In this document: piece by piece, positions 27,694 to 37,323 of the stretch
How the letters are laid out: each line of letters opens with the position of its first letter
Position numbering within the stretch: the first letter of the stretch is position 1
The notes under the pieces: generated by a model
Seen by the model: only the letters and a program-made list of their open reading frames with translations
Databases searched by the model: none
Told to the model about the DNA's origin: nothing
Source: Bacteroidaceae bacterium
Lineage (GTDB): Bacteria; Bacteroidota; Bacteroidia; Bacteroidales; Bacteroidaceae
Direction of reading: 5' to 3'
Assembly: GCA_016286165.1 (NCBI GenBank)
Contig: JAEESE010000012.1
Location: 1-64,000, forward strand
Length of the DNA: 64,000 bases
Translations under genes and position numbers: made by a program

Positions 27694-28662
27694 ATGACTA
27701 TTTTCGATATCAAACGTTACGCCATTAACGATGGCCCGGGGATTAGGACAACCATTTTCACTAAGGGCTGTCCATTGCGTTGTATATGGTGCCATAACCC
27801 GGAATCGTGGTTACCACAACCAGAACTGCTGTTCAAGGCGAAGAAATGTATTGCTTGCAACACCTGCGGTCTGTATCCAGACAAGCTCGGTCTGCCGATG
27901 AATACATTATTAGATTATTGCACTCGCGAGGAATTAGCAGCGAAAGCTGACATCTGTCCGGCTAAGGCAATTGAAATGTGTGGTAGGGAATGGACTATTG
28001 ACGAACTGCTTGCAGAGGTTGAAAAGGAACGGGATATCATGATGGACAGCGGAGGAGGTGTGACCATCAGTGGTGGAGAGCCGCTGATGCAGGTATGTCG
28101 CCCTGCCTCCAAAGACGATTCACTCATTACTCTTCTGCACGAACTTGGGAATCGTGGTTTTCATCGCTGTGTGGATACTACGTTGTATACAGACCCAGAA
28201 GTGGTGAAGGCAGTGGCAGCCGAGACCGATTTGTTTTTGGTTGACCTTAAGGTGATGGATTCTGAGAAGCATAAGCAACTGACTGGCGTGAGTAATGACC
28301 TTATCCTTGCCAATATCCGTTTGCTGGCTCAACTCGGAGTTCCCTTCCAGATACGTATTCCTCTGATTGAAGGCATTAACGCTGACGAGAACAATATCGA
28401 AGCAGTAGCCCTTTTCTTGGAGAATCTTCGTTTTGAATTCTCTTCCGTAAATCACCGCCAAGGAACTTCGACAACAGACATACCTCAAGTCAAGGATGTA
28501 GCTCTGTTGCCTTACCACGATGCCGGCAAGGATAAGCATGCAAGGCGCGGCTCAAAATACAACCCTGAAAACATTCCAATGTCGACGCCTACAGAAGAAA
28601 CCCTTCAACGTATAATCCGTCAATTAGCAGCTCATGGCATAAGTGCTAAAATAGGAGGTTAA
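27694..28662 (+). CDS. Glycyl-radical enzyme activating protein (radical SAM, PflA-like)
   Basis: FDIKRYAINDGPGIRTTIFTKGCPLRCIWCHNPESW; ferredoxin-like Cys; MDSGGGVTISGGEPLMQ. Confidence 0.9.
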   Translation: MTIFDIKRYAINDGPGIRTTIFTKGCPLRCIWCHNPESWLPQPELLFKAKKCIACNTCGLYPDKLGLPMNTLLDYCTREELAAKADICPAKAIEMCGREWTIDELLAEVEKERDIMMDSGGGVTISGGEPLMQVCRPASKDDSLITLLHELGNRGFHRCVDTTLYTDPEVVKAVAAETDLFLVDLKVMDSEKHKQLTGVSNDLILANIRLLAQLGVPFQIRIPLIEGINADENNIEAVALFLENLRFEFSSVNHRQGTSTTDIPQVKDVALLPYHDAGKDKHARRGSKYNPENIPMSTPTEETLQRIIRQLAAHGISAKIGG

Positions 28663-28664
28663 AA

Positions 28665-28789
28665 CAAGTATGCTAAGGCCGCAGCAGTAGTGGAATCAGC
28701 GCGTGAGGAATGAGCGAGGCTGGGTTTGAAGACCTCTCAAAAAGGATAAAGGCAACCGAAAGGTTGCCTTTTCTAGCAGAGAGAGAGGG
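28665..28789. repeat. ~125-bp direct repeat copy 1: truncated tRNA-Ser 3' end plus terminator region
   Basis: caagtatgctaaggccgcagcag...ggcaaccgaaaggttgccttttctagcagagagagagg. Confidence 0.85.
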
Positions 28790-28856
28790 TGGCATCAAAG
28801 TAAAAGATTGATTATCTTTTTCGAAGATGACTTCTCAGCGCTCCGCGAATGCAAGG

Positions 28857-28982
28857 CAAGTTTGCTTAAGCCGCAGCAGTCGTGGGATTAGCGCGTGAGG
28901 AATGAGAGAGGCTGGGTTTGAAGACCTCTCTAGAACGATAAAGGCAACCAGAAGGTTGCCTTTTCTAGCGGAGAGAGAGGGA
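28857..28982. repeat. ~125-bp direct repeat copy 2, overlapping the 3' end of tRNA-Ser
   Basis: caagtttgcttaagccgcagcag...ggcaaccagaaggttgccttttctagcggagagagagg. Confidence 0.85.
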
Positions 28983-29056
28983 TTCAAACCCCCGGAACGG
29001 ACGAGCCGTTCACCGGATTTCGAGTCCGGCCCAATCGGTCACTCTGGCATCTCTCC
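28969..29056 (-). tRNA. tRNA-Ser(CGA)
   Basis: Minus strand GGAGAGA...CCGGA-CTCGAAA-TCCGG...variable arm...GGGGGTTTGAATCCCTC-TCTCTCC-G. Confidence 0.93.
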
Positions 29057-29082
29057 TGGGTGCATCTTTTTGAATGCGGTTG

Positions 29083-29090
29083 CAAAGGTA
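29083..29090 (-). promoter_or_regulatory. -7 box for tRNA-Ser
   Basis: CAAAGGTA on + strand. Confidence 0.6.
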
Positions 29091-29216
29091 GTAAAAAGAT
29101 TAGAGATAAATGATTAAAGAATAAAGTTTTTTTTGTTTTTGGGCATTTTTTCTACTTTTAACTGCTTTTTTTACCTCGAAACATCACTTTGCAACCCAGT
29201 TGCATATCCTTTGCCG

Positions 29217-29224
29217 TACCTTTG
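29217..29224 (+). promoter_or_regulatory. -7 box TACCTTTG for the metal permease
   Basis: TAnnTTTG upstream of ATG 29271. Confidence 0.6.
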
Positions 29225-29270
29225 CAGCGTCAAAACAAGATAAAGAAAGAACAAATAAACGATAAATAGT

Positions 29271-30767
29271 ATGATACTGAATTGGATTGAAAGTTATTGG
29301 GATGCTCTGGTCATGATGACAGCAGAAATGGCTCCCTATCTGCTGTTGGGCTTCTTTATAGCAGGATTATTGCGGGTGTTCGTTCCCCGTTCGATGTATT
29401 CCAAACATTTAGCACCAAACAACATGAAGAGCGTTGTGAAAGCTGCTGCCATAGGTGTGCCTCTGCCATTATGCTCCTGTGGCGTAATCCCTACGGCTGT
29501 AGGCTTGCGAAAAGAAGGAGCTAGCCACGGCGCCTGCGCCAGCTTCCTCATCGCTACACCTCAGACTGGTGTCGACTCTATAGCTGCCACCTACTCGCTT
29601 ATGGGCTTGCCTTTCGCTATAGTTCGTCCTATCGCCGCCTTGTTCACTGCGATGTTCGGTGGTTGGTTGGTTAATAGGTATGGGGAGAAGACACTTGGAG
29701 AGGAAACGTATGAAGAGCACTGCGGTTGCGGACATGAACATGAACACGAGCATTGCGGTTGCGGACACGTCCATGAGCAAGAACATTGTAGCTGCGGACA
29801 CGACCACGATAATCATAATGGTCAGTCTGGGTTGGTTTCTAAAATGAAGGAAGCACTCGACTATGCATTCGTGGATATGATGCAGGATGTAGGCAAGTGG
29901 CTCGTCATAGGTCTGTTGATAGCAGCCTTGATTACCGTAGCTGTGCCTAATGAGTGGCTTGCCGCTTTACATGAGTATAAGCTATTGAATATGCTCATTG
30001 TGCTGGCCGTGGCTATTCCGATGTATATCTGTGCCACAGGTAGCATACCTATCGCCGTATCCCTGATGGCCAAGGGCTTGACACCGGGTGCAGCCCTGGT
30101 TCTTCTCATGGCAGGTCCCGCTGTCAACTCTGCCTCCATCCTTGTCATAGGTAAGGTTTTCGGTAAACGTACACTTTGGTTGTATATCCTTTCAATAATT
30201 ATCGGCGCCATCCTCTTCGGCCTCGGTATTGATTATTTGTTGCCTCAGGACTGGTTCTCGGTCTCTGCTAACTTCGCCGAAGCAGCTCACTGTGCACACT
30301 GTCTTTCTGTGATGGACTGGATATGGGTTGCCCTTCTCCTTATTCTCCTCCTCAATGCTTTTTGGCAGGCTCACCACGGACACACGTGCAGTTGTGGTCA
30401 TGAACATAACCACGATCATGAAGAGCACCATCACGAGCACCATCACGAACACCATCACGAAAACGAGCAAGACTATAATCATAATCATGAACATGACGAT
30501 AAAAATGAGGAGCATGATCATGACCACGATGCTCTGTCAGCCACTCTTGAGCCACAGGAGGAGATGAGTACATTCTATCGGATCTCAGGTATGAATTGCA
30601 ACCACTGCAAGGCTAATGTAGAGCGCGCCATCCGCAACGTTGAAGGTGTTGAGGAGGTGACGGTGGATTTGGCCTCAGGCATAGCCTTTGTTAAAGGTAA
30701 TCACGATACTGAAGTCCTCATTAAACAGGTTCAAAGCTATGGCTATGGAGCAGAAATAAAGGATTAG
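29271..30767 (+). CDS. SO_0444-type Cu/Zn efflux permease with His-rich loops and C-terminal HMA domain
   Basis: Permease PLPLCSCGVIPTAVGLRKEGASHGACASFLIATPQTG; HCGCGHEHEHEHCGCGHVHEQEHCSCGHDHD; MNCNHCKANVERAI HMA motif. Confidence 0.9.
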   Translation: MILNWIESYWDALVMMTAEMAPYLLLGFFIAGLLRVFVPRSMYSKHLAPNNMKSVVKAAAIGVPLPLCSCGVIPTAVGLRKEGASHGACASFLIATPQTGVDSIAATYSLMGLPFAIVRPIAALFTAMFGGWLVNRYGEKTLGEETYEEHCGCGHEHEHEHCGCGHVHEQEHCSCGHDHDNHNGQSGLVSKMKEALDYAFVDMMQDVGKWLVIGLLIAALITVAVPNEWLAALHEYKLLNMLIVLAVAIPMYICATGSIPIAVSLMAKGLTPGAALVLLMAGPAVNSASILVIGKVFGKRTLWLYILSIIIGAILFGLGIDYLLPQDWFSVSANFAEAAHCAHCLSVMDWIWVALLLILLLNAFWQAHHGHTCSCGHEHNHDHEEHHHEHHHEHHHENEQDYNHNHEHDDKNEEHDHDHDALSATLEPQEEMSTFYRISGMNCNHCKANVERAIRNVEGVEEVTVDLASGIAFVKGNHDTEVLIKQVQSYGYGAEIKD

Positions 30768-30831
30768 ATACAAATCCTGATTGCTCCATTGAAACAGAAT
30801 AACAATTAAGGATAAGTTTTTTATTCCACAA

Positions 30832-30858
30832 AAGGGAGTCTCTCGATGAGATTCCCTT
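30832..30858. terminator. Terminator hairpin
   Basis: AAGGGAGTCTC-tcgat-GAGATTCCCTT. Confidence 0.75.
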
Positions 30859-30877
30859 AATTTATATGCGAAAGAGT

Positions 30878-31669
30878 CTATCTTATATAGAACTCAGCGG
30901 TCAGGGCAGAGTAATCCGGTGACCGGTGGCCATCAATGGTGAGCGTTAGATGCTGTCGGCTGACATCGTGCACGGGGCCTTTACGGAAACAAGCGAGAAT
31001 ACGTTTTGGCGGCTTTGTAGAGGTCGTATGAACCTGACATTCTGCTTCGAGGTTCAAGCCAGAGGCAAAGCAAAGGTGGTGGAAAGAAGTGAAGGCTTCA
31101 GTGGGTAGAACCACGGCAAACTGACCTCCGTCAGCGAGCAGACGCGCTGTGGTTGATATAAGTTCGTCAAAAGAGAGGGTGGACGCATGACGGGCGGTGG
31201 CACGTTGAGCATCAGGAGCCAGGAGCGAGTTCTCGAAGAATGGAGGATTGCAGATGATAGCCTGGAAGGACTCGCGGCAACCCACGTCAGCAGTTGTAGA
31301 GAGAGGATGTTGTTGTCTGGCTGCGAAATCTTGGAGGGATGCATGAACCACGGTGATGCGGTTAGCGAATGGGGAGGCGAGAACGTTGTCGGCAGCCTGA
31401 GATGCTGCTTCTGCATCAATATCAATGGCGGTTATGCGGGCGGTGGGGTAGCGCTGTGCAATCATGAGCGCTAACAGTCCGCTGCCTGTGCCAATATCCA
31501 ATACGCTCATAAACGCTTGAGTCTGCGAGTTGGGAGCAGTGGACTCTGTGATATTATCGAGAGATGGATTGTAGAATGGCGCCCATGCACCAAGCAATAC
31601 ACCGTCGGTGCCCACTTTCATGGCACAACGGTCATGGTAAACGCGGAAATGCTTGAAATCGAAAAACAT
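30878..31669 (-). CDS. tRNA1(Val) (adenine(37)-N6)-methyltransferase-like (TrmN6/YfiC)
   Basis: FKHFRVYHDRCAMKVGTDGVLLGAWA; VLDIGTGSGLLALMIAQR; IICNPPFFENSL. Confidence 0.9.
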   Translation of the reverse strand: MFFDFKHFRVYHDRCAMKVGTDGVLLGAWAPFYNPSLDNITESTAPNSQTQAFMSVLDIGTGSGLLALMIAQRYPTARITAIDIDAEAASQAADNVLASPFANRITVVHASLQDFAARQQHPLSTTADVGCRESFQAIICNPPFFENSLLAPDAQRATARHASTLSFDELISTTARLLADGGQFAVVLPTEAFTSFHHLCFASGLNLEAECQVHTTSTKPPKRILACFRKGPVHDVSRQHLTLTIDGHRSPDYSALTAEFYIR

Positions 31670-31680
31670 TATGTATGACC

Positions 31681-34617
31681 TCAGTTTTTCATTATTTCAA
31701 TCTTTGGCGGCAAAAGGAACTGCATTATACCGCGTATGATATCGCGACGTTGGTCGGCATCAGTGATGGCTTCGAATGGGAAGCCCATGGCGAAACAGTG
31801 GTAATCGGTACCTGAATAAGCGATAGCTGCCGATTGTCCGCTATGGTCGTAGGCCATGGCGCAGAAAGCACCTTCAGATGGAGCAAGACAGTCGGCGGCG
31901 CTGACCATATACTGCCGCTCATTGGGAGTGTTTGCGATATTGAAATGTAAGCCCAGTCCGCTGATATCGCCTATAGAATCGGCAGGCAGCGAGCCTGCAT
32001 ACTCGTATTTGAGGATGTCGCGGGTGAAAACGCGCTGCTCGTCGGTCTGCATGTCAGTGCCGATATATGCTCCGCTTACGAGGAGATGACCACCAGTACG
32101 GGTAAACTCGGCCACAGACTGGATCATGGCAGGCGGGAACACCGGAGCAGGCAAAAGGCTGTAACCATCGGCGCGATTGAGGCCGTAGGCGAGGTCAATG
32201 ACTTGGAATGAGCGGCTGTCGAACACAGCGCGTTGTGCCGCGTCTGCAGTGCAACTGCTTATGGTTACAGAATTGCGCATTGCAGCAATGATATCACGCG
32301 CATGGCGGGTGGTCCAGTCGCGGGTGTTGCCGGCGATAATAATGCCTTCAAGCTCAGCTGTGCTATGTCCTAAGCCTCCGTAGCCTTCGCGTCCGTAACC
32401 TGCTTTATCCCAACATAGTTGTCGGCCACAGTAGCCAGGCATGCGAGCCATAGGTACGCCGAAGTCGCTATTAAGATCGAATCCTTCGATGGTATCGTTG
32501 CGTAGTGGCTGAGGTCCGGCCAGTCGGTTGAAGGCGTCAATGATGAGGAGTCGCGGACTATTGTCGAAACCAATGAAAGCACATACCTCTGGCGAAGGCA
32601 TACTTTGTCCACCATCGTTGCAAGCAGTGATGTAGAAACGGTGCAACACACCCTGAGTGGCATGAGATAGAGTGAAATGGCTGTCGGACACCCGTGTGCC
32701 GTTGTCGAATCCTTTGTCGCCCTCAGCGTGATAGACTACGAAGTCAGATGGCGTTGCTGTAGGCTCTAGTGGATCATCAACTACAAGCCATGTGAGTTCT
32801 ATGTCGTTGCTGTTGGGCATCACCATGGCCATAGGTGCCGTTGGTGGCAGAGGCTGCACTACAGGGTTGTTCTTGTCGTGGAGTTGGTATAGGCTGCGCA
32901 GTATGCCTTTGTATATGGCCCTGCCTAAGAGGAACTTGAAATATGGATCGTGGGCAAAACAGAGGTCGGCAAAGTTCTGGTGCGAGAGCATCTCCAGTAT
33001 GATTGATGGCACCGCGGGCTCGCGTGTCTCGCTATAGTTACGGTCGTACATCTGTCGGCGCGTCCAACGGTGTATGGTCTGCTGTAAGTCGGAATTAACC
33101 TGCGAGAGAACGATGTCGCAGAAGTCGCGCGAGGATAGGCGCGAGAGACCGGCAGCTGTAATGCCTTCGTAGAAATCAGTGGTGTAAACGCCGAGTGAAC
33201 CAATTATACTCTCGTCGCGCGTCCAACCTGCATCAGTGTGAAGAGCTATGGACATTTCGATAGGCACATTAAGTCCAGAATCGCCTGGTACATACGCAGA
33301 GCCTCGGGCAAGATAATTCGTTGTGAGCGAGCGTACATTAATATCCTCGGAGTAATCATTAGTTGAAGCTTTATTGCCATATGTTTCGTATGGGAAACCA
33401 GCCCATTGTGCGGAGTAACGGGCAGCCTCGAGGAAACGTGGCAAGCGGCTTACTTCAAGGCTGTCGCCTCGTGCTATATTTCCCATTCCGCCACCAAAGC
33501 GAACGGCATCAGCTGAAATATGACCGCGGTAGTTGCTTAGGTTTGAGAGCGTTACGCAGTTGTCTTTGCTCTCGCCTGCTGCAAAGTCGAAAGAGCCGAG
33601 GTATACCCACGTACTTCCGCCCATTTGCTGATTGACGCGGAACTGCGTCTTTTGTCCTCGGTGGTGCACAGTGTAAAGGGCGTCGTTGACGCTGGTGGGG
33701 AGCGTTGTGTAAGAAACGTAGACGGCATAACGGCCGTCCTCCGGTATGCGTGGAGTCCAGGCTACGGTGGTGGCATGAGAGCGGCGTTGTTGGGTTGGCA
33801 TGGTTCGAGTTGTGCCATGCGTGAAAGGATTCTCACCATCAAGGTACACGTCCTTGATGTGTGCAAAGCCTTGCGGACCGTCGGTTAGTGGGTATTGCCC
33901 TACATCCTCGGTATAGGAACCGTCTTGTTCCGGGCGGTCGTTGTCTACGATAACCTCATGACGTTGCCAGTCGCGCTCACGTGGCGAGAACAGCACAGCT
34001 CCAGCGTTTTCGAGCATCGGCATGAGGAATGGCACTACGATAGTTTGCGAGAGCAGGTCTTCGGTGGTGCAGAAGAGTCGCGGTCGTTGCCATTGCCATT
34101 GGCGGTCTGAGAGGGAATAGTAGTTGCCATGGCTTGCCCAGAGGCTTATGTGGCGGCCTTCAAGCCCTTTATCCGTTGAATATTGACGGTCAATAGGGGT
34201 TACCCACGATGGGGTCTTGTGGCGTATATCTCCCCATGTACGGGGCACAACCGTAGTGCCAGTGCCGCCTATCACGAGTTCGTCGATGAGAACGCCCTTA
34301 GAGTATATGCGTAGTTCATAACCTTCGTAGTTGTCAGGTAGCAACTGACGAACTTCGCCGTAAACACGTTCCACTTTGGCCTTATCGAACGGCTGCATTC
34401 CGAAGGCTTCGTTGACATATATTTCTAAACTTTTATTCTTGGAGTCGGCCTTTACATCGTCGAGGCGGCAGGTAAGACCTTTAAGCACAAAGCCGAGGTC
34501 GTAGTTGCCAAAATAGTTGTTTAGACGGGTTTGAAGACTGGCTTGCTGTGCAAAACAAACGGCTTCTGCAGTCAACAGAAGCCAAAGGATAATGGTATGG
34601 CGGCGGAAATGTTGCAA
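31681..34617 (-). CDS. Large exported protein with golvesin/xanthan-lyase-type modules and amidase-like core
   Basis: Signal peptide; VPIEMSIALHTDAG and PSIILEMLSHQNFADL amidase-like motifs; Fn3-like and ThuA/GATase-like C-terminal segments. Confidence 0.65.
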   Translation of the reverse strand: MQHFRRHTIILWLLLTAEAVCFAQQASLQTRLNNYFGNYDLGFVLKGLTCRLDDVKADSKNKSLEIYVNEAFGMQPFDKAKVERVYGEVRQLLPDNYEGYELRIYSKGVLIDELVIGGTGTTVVPRTWGDIRHKTPSWVTPIDRQYSTDKGLEGRHISLWASHGNYYSLSDRQWQWQRPRLFCTTEDLLSQTIVVPFLMPMLENAGAVLFSPRERDWQRHEVIVDNDRPEQDGSYTEDVGQYPLTDGPQGFAHIKDVYLDGENPFTHGTTRTMPTQQRRSHATTVAWTPRIPEDGRYAVYVSYTTLPTSVNDALYTVHHRGQKTQFRVNQQMGGSTWVYLGSFDFAAGESKDNCVTLSNLSNYRGHISADAVRFGGGMGNIARGDSLEVSRLPRFLEAARYSAQWAGFPYETYGNKASTNDYSEDINVRSLTTNYLARGSAYVPGDSGLNVPIEMSIALHTDAGWTRDESIIGSLGVYTTDFYEGITAAGLSRLSSRDFCDIVLSQVNSDLQQTIHRWTRRQMYDRNYSETREPAVPSIILEMLSHQNFADLCFAHDPYFKFLLGRAIYKGILRSLYQLHDKNNPVVQPLPPTAPMAMVMPNSNDIELTWLVVDDPLEPTATPSDFVVYHAEGDKGFDNGTRVSDSHFTLSHATQGVLHRFYITACNDGGQSMPSPEVCAFIGFDNSPRLLIIDAFNRLAGPQPLRNDTIEGFDLNSDFGVPMARMPGYCGRQLCWDKAGYGREGYGGLGHSTAELEGIIIAGNTRDWTTRHARDIIAAMRNSVTISSCTADAAQRAVFDSRSFQVIDLAYGLNRADGYSLLPAPVFPPAMIQSVAEFTRTGGHLLVSGAYIGTDMQTDEQRVFTRDILKYEYAGSLPADSIGDISGLGLHFNIANTPNERQYMVSAADCLAPSEGAFCAMAYDHSGQSAAIAYSGTDYHCFAMGFPFEAITDADQRRDIIRGIMQFLLPPKIEIMKN

Positions 34618-34692
34618 TGTTCGGATTGAGGGTTGGCCTCAGAGGAGGCGGATTAGGGTTTATGGTTGAGGATTAAAAGCTTAACGACTAAC

Positions 34693-35235
34693 TCATGGGA
34701 TGAAGTTCTCGGGATATTTTCCTTTAAAGTCTTTGTAATAGGCGCGAATCTCCTTCATCTGCTCCTCGATATTGCCATTGGGCATTATGGATTTATTGCA
34801 AACGATGCGTTTCTTCTCGTAGTCGACGCCGAAGAGGAGGATGGGAATGTTTGCCTTTAGGGCGATGTAATAGAATCCGTTTTTCCATTCGGCCACTGGC
34901 TTGCGAGTGCCTTCGGGAGTGATGCAGAGGGCGAAGTTGTCGCTGTTGATAGCTATTTGGGCCAGCTGGTCGGTGAGGCTGGTCTTGCGGCTGCGCTCAA
35001 CGGGTATTCCTCCGAGCCTTCGCATAAAACCTCCGAGAGGGAATGCAAACCACTCCTTCTTCATCATAAACTGGCAACGGAACGACTCGGCGCGGCTGTA
35101 AAGCTGCCCGAGTATGAAATCCCAGTTGCTGGTATGAGGGGCAAGTGCAACGACATACTTGGGCGGAAGATCAATGCTCACTTCGTTGTGCCAGCCCCAT
35201 AGACGGTAAAGAATAAATCTGCATAGGGATTTCAT
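34693..35235 (-). CDS. PlsC-like 1-acyl-glycerol-3-phosphate acyltransferase family
   Basis: VVALAPHTSNWDF, FPLGGFMRRLGGIPVERS, ITPEGTRKP. Confidence 0.9.
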   Translation of the reverse strand: MKSLCRFILYRLWGWHNEVSIDLPPKYVVALAPHTSNWDFILGQLYSRAESFRCQFMMKKEWFAFPLGGFMRRLGGIPVERSRKTSLTDQLAQIAINSDNFALCITPEGTRKPVAEWKNGFYYIALKANIPILLFGVDYEKKRIVCNKSIMPNGNIEEQMKEIRAYYKDFKGKYPENFIP

Positions 35236-35289
35236 GTTCTTTTGTGCTTTGCGTTTAGTTGCGATTAGTCGTTCGATGATTGTGTTAGA

Positions 35290-35559
35290 TCAGATGAGAT
35301 GGCAGATCTGGTCGATGATTTCATTGGTGCTCGTGTTTAGGTCCTCCTCCATTTGCTTGAAGAAAGCCTTCACCTGCCGCTTGTCGATATGGCTGAGCCT
35401 GTTCACGAAATCGTTGCGCATAAGCAATATGCTCTGCGCTATGTTTTCTACGTCCTGTTTCTGTACCCCGGTACCAGACTGCTCGGCACCTAACAGCTCT
35501 ATCAGAAGGTCTGTGGACATTAGGTTGATAGCCTTCTTGAGTTCTCTTTTCTTAGCCAT
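35290..35559 (-). CDS. Conserved hypothetical, 89 aa, helical
   Basis: Short ORF between same-strand genes, coding-like composition. Confidence 0.65.
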   Translation of the reverse strand: MAKKRELKKAINLMSTDLLIELLGAEQSGTGVQKQDVENIAQSILLMRNDFVNRLSHIDKRQVKAFFKQMEEDLNTSTNEIIDQICHLI

Positions 35560-35638
35560 GACTTGTAGTTATTTGAGGTTTGACGGGGCTAATGTACTAC
35601 ATAAATTGGACTTGTGCAAACATTTTTTAGTTTTTTAA

Positions 35639-37054
35639 CTATCTAAGCCACAAATCTATAGCAAAATATACGGCAAGGCCAACCATCCAACCAAGAAATA
35701 CCTTAGGCATGATGTGCCGCATATACCATGTATTGCTTACGTCTTCGGCTTTCATCAGGGCATAGCCGCTCACATTGCCGATAGGCAGCAGACAGCCTGC
35801 GATGCAACCACTGTAGATGATGAGGTGCCAATATTGTCCGTTGAGTAGGAATGCCTGCGAATATTCGGGCGAGAGGAACGAGGGTAGGGCAGAGATAGAG
35901 TCTGCAACTGGATAGATATTGATGGCAGTAAGCACCAGGGCTATATTGTCGAGCACGGCACTGATGGCCCCCATGGCAATACTCATTATATAAATATTGT
36001 GTATCCATTCGTCGCACCAAGTGGAGATAGTCTGCATCACACCCGTTTCAATGAGCAGGGCCACACAGAGGAACACGCCGACAAAATACATTATCGTTTG
36101 AAGCGTCATATATTGGAAACGGCGTTCTGATGAAGCTTCCAAAGGTTGGTCTGACTTGATGCGATGGTGGTTGAACAATTCATCAAGCACCCAAAGCACA
36201 CCAAGCACGCACAGAGCACCAAGGAAAGGCGGCAGCAGGGTGATGCGGTGGAATGTTGGGATGAACCACAAACCGCCGATGCCAACTACCGTCAACGCAA
36301 TGCGCTGCCATCGGTTGAGGAACAAACTATCGCCACGATAGCGTGTAGCCGGGCGTATGAGGTCGATATGCTCAGGTAGCGAACGTGCTATCAGTGCGGT
36401 GGGGATAATTGTGGCAACGAGTGCAGGTAGGATAAGGGCAGCAGAGAAATTGGTTGGCGTAACAGCGCCTTTGCCCCATACTACGAGCGATGTAACGTCG
36501 CCGATGACGGTAAAGGCACCTCCGCTGTTGGCCGCTATGACTATGGCTGAACCTATGAACATGCGCCAACGGCTCTGCGACACCAGTTTACGCATGATAA
36601 TAAGCATCAGCACCGTGGTGGTGAGATTGTCAAGATTGGCAGAGATTATGAACGTGAAGCCAACCAAAATCCACAACAAGTGCTTGCTACTCCGCACCCG
36701 AGCCCAGTCGGCTATGAAATTGAAGCAGCCGTTGCTCTGCAGCACCGACACGATATTCATCGTTGCCAATAGGTAGAGGGCTATAGCTCCAAGCTGAGCA
36801 CCATAGCGAAGGAAGATATTGTCTGCAATAAACTGCTTCACGTTGAGCGACTGCGAAAGGCCAGGTATAGCAGGCCACATGGAGTACTCGTCGCCATGCA
36901 TCTTCAACACAAAATCGGTGCCCATACACACATATAGAATCCAGCCAAGCACAGCGGCAAACAGTGCTATGGTCGCCTTGTTGATGTGCGTCAAATGCTC
37001 GTTGGCAATCAGCACATAGCCAATCAGGATGAGCGTTAGAATAGCTATTGTCAT
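35639..37054 (-). CDS. nhaD: Na+/H+ antiporter NhaD
   Basis: Multi-TM; NLDNLTTTVLMLIIMRKL; IVIAANSGGAFTVIGDVTSLVVWGKG; AVLDNIALVLTA. Confidence 0.92.
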   Translation of the reverse strand: MTIAILTLILIGYVLIANEHLTHINKATIALFAAVLGWILYVCMGTDFVLKMHGDEYSMWPAIPGLSQSLNVKQFIADNIFLRYGAQLGAIALYLLATMNIVSVLQSNGCFNFIADWARVRSSKHLLWILVGFTFIISANLDNLTTTVLMLIIMRKLVSQSRWRMFIGSAIVIAANSGGAFTVIGDVTSLVVWGKGAVTPTNFSAALILPALVATIIPTALIARSLPEHIDLIRPATRYRGDSLFLNRWQRIALTVVGIGGLWFIPTFHRITLLPPFLGALCVLGVLWVLDELFNHHRIKSDQPLEASSERRFQYMTLQTIMYFVGVFLCVALLIETGVMQTISTWCDEWIHNIYIMSIAMGAISAVLDNIALVLTAINIYPVADSISALPSFLSPEYSQAFLLNGQYWHLIIYSGCIAGCLLPIGNVSGYALMKAEDVSNTWYMRHIMPKVFLGWMVGLAVYFAIDLWLR

Positions 37055-37118
37055 TTCCTACCCTTTCTCAATTAATTGATTTCTATTATTAGTTGTTGGC
37101 ACACAGCTCAACAATCGG

Positions 37119-37126
37119 CAAAGTTA
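37119..37126 (-). promoter_or_regulatory. -7 box for nhaD
   Basis: CAAAGTTA on + strand. Confidence 0.5.
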
Positions 37127-37209
37127 GCTTTTTATTCTGATTATCGTTCAAAAATAGCTTATTTTTTATTTTTTTTGACGATAAATTTGTTCAAACGGGC
37201 TCTTTAGTT

Positions 37210-37217
37210 TACTTTTG
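37210..37217 (+). promoter_or_regulatory. -7 box TACTTTTG for tRNA-Gly/rarA
   Basis: TAnnTTTG 23 nt upstream of tRNA-Gly. Confidence 0.6.
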
Positions 37218-37240
37218 CAAAGCTTTTCGAAAAAAAACAT

Positions 37241-37313
37241 GCGATAGTAGCTCAGTTGGTAGAGCATTGGCTTCCCAAGCCGAGGGTCGCGGGTTCGAGT
37301 CCCGTCTATCGCT
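37241..37313 (+). tRNA. tRNA-Gly(CCC)
   Basis: GCGATAG...TTGGC-TTCCCAA-GCCGA...GCGGGTTCGAGTCCCGT-CTATCGC-T. Confidence 0.95.
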
Positions 37314-37323
37314 CTTTTCCCCA

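Noticed and set aside
29714-29823. CRISPR-like or tandem DNA repeat
   Set aside because: Explained by repeated His/Cys codons in the metal permease.
37267-37323. N-terminal extension of RarA (MASQAEGRGFESRLSLFSP)
   Set aside because: Lies inside tRNA-Gly; RarA homologues start near MKPLAERMRP.
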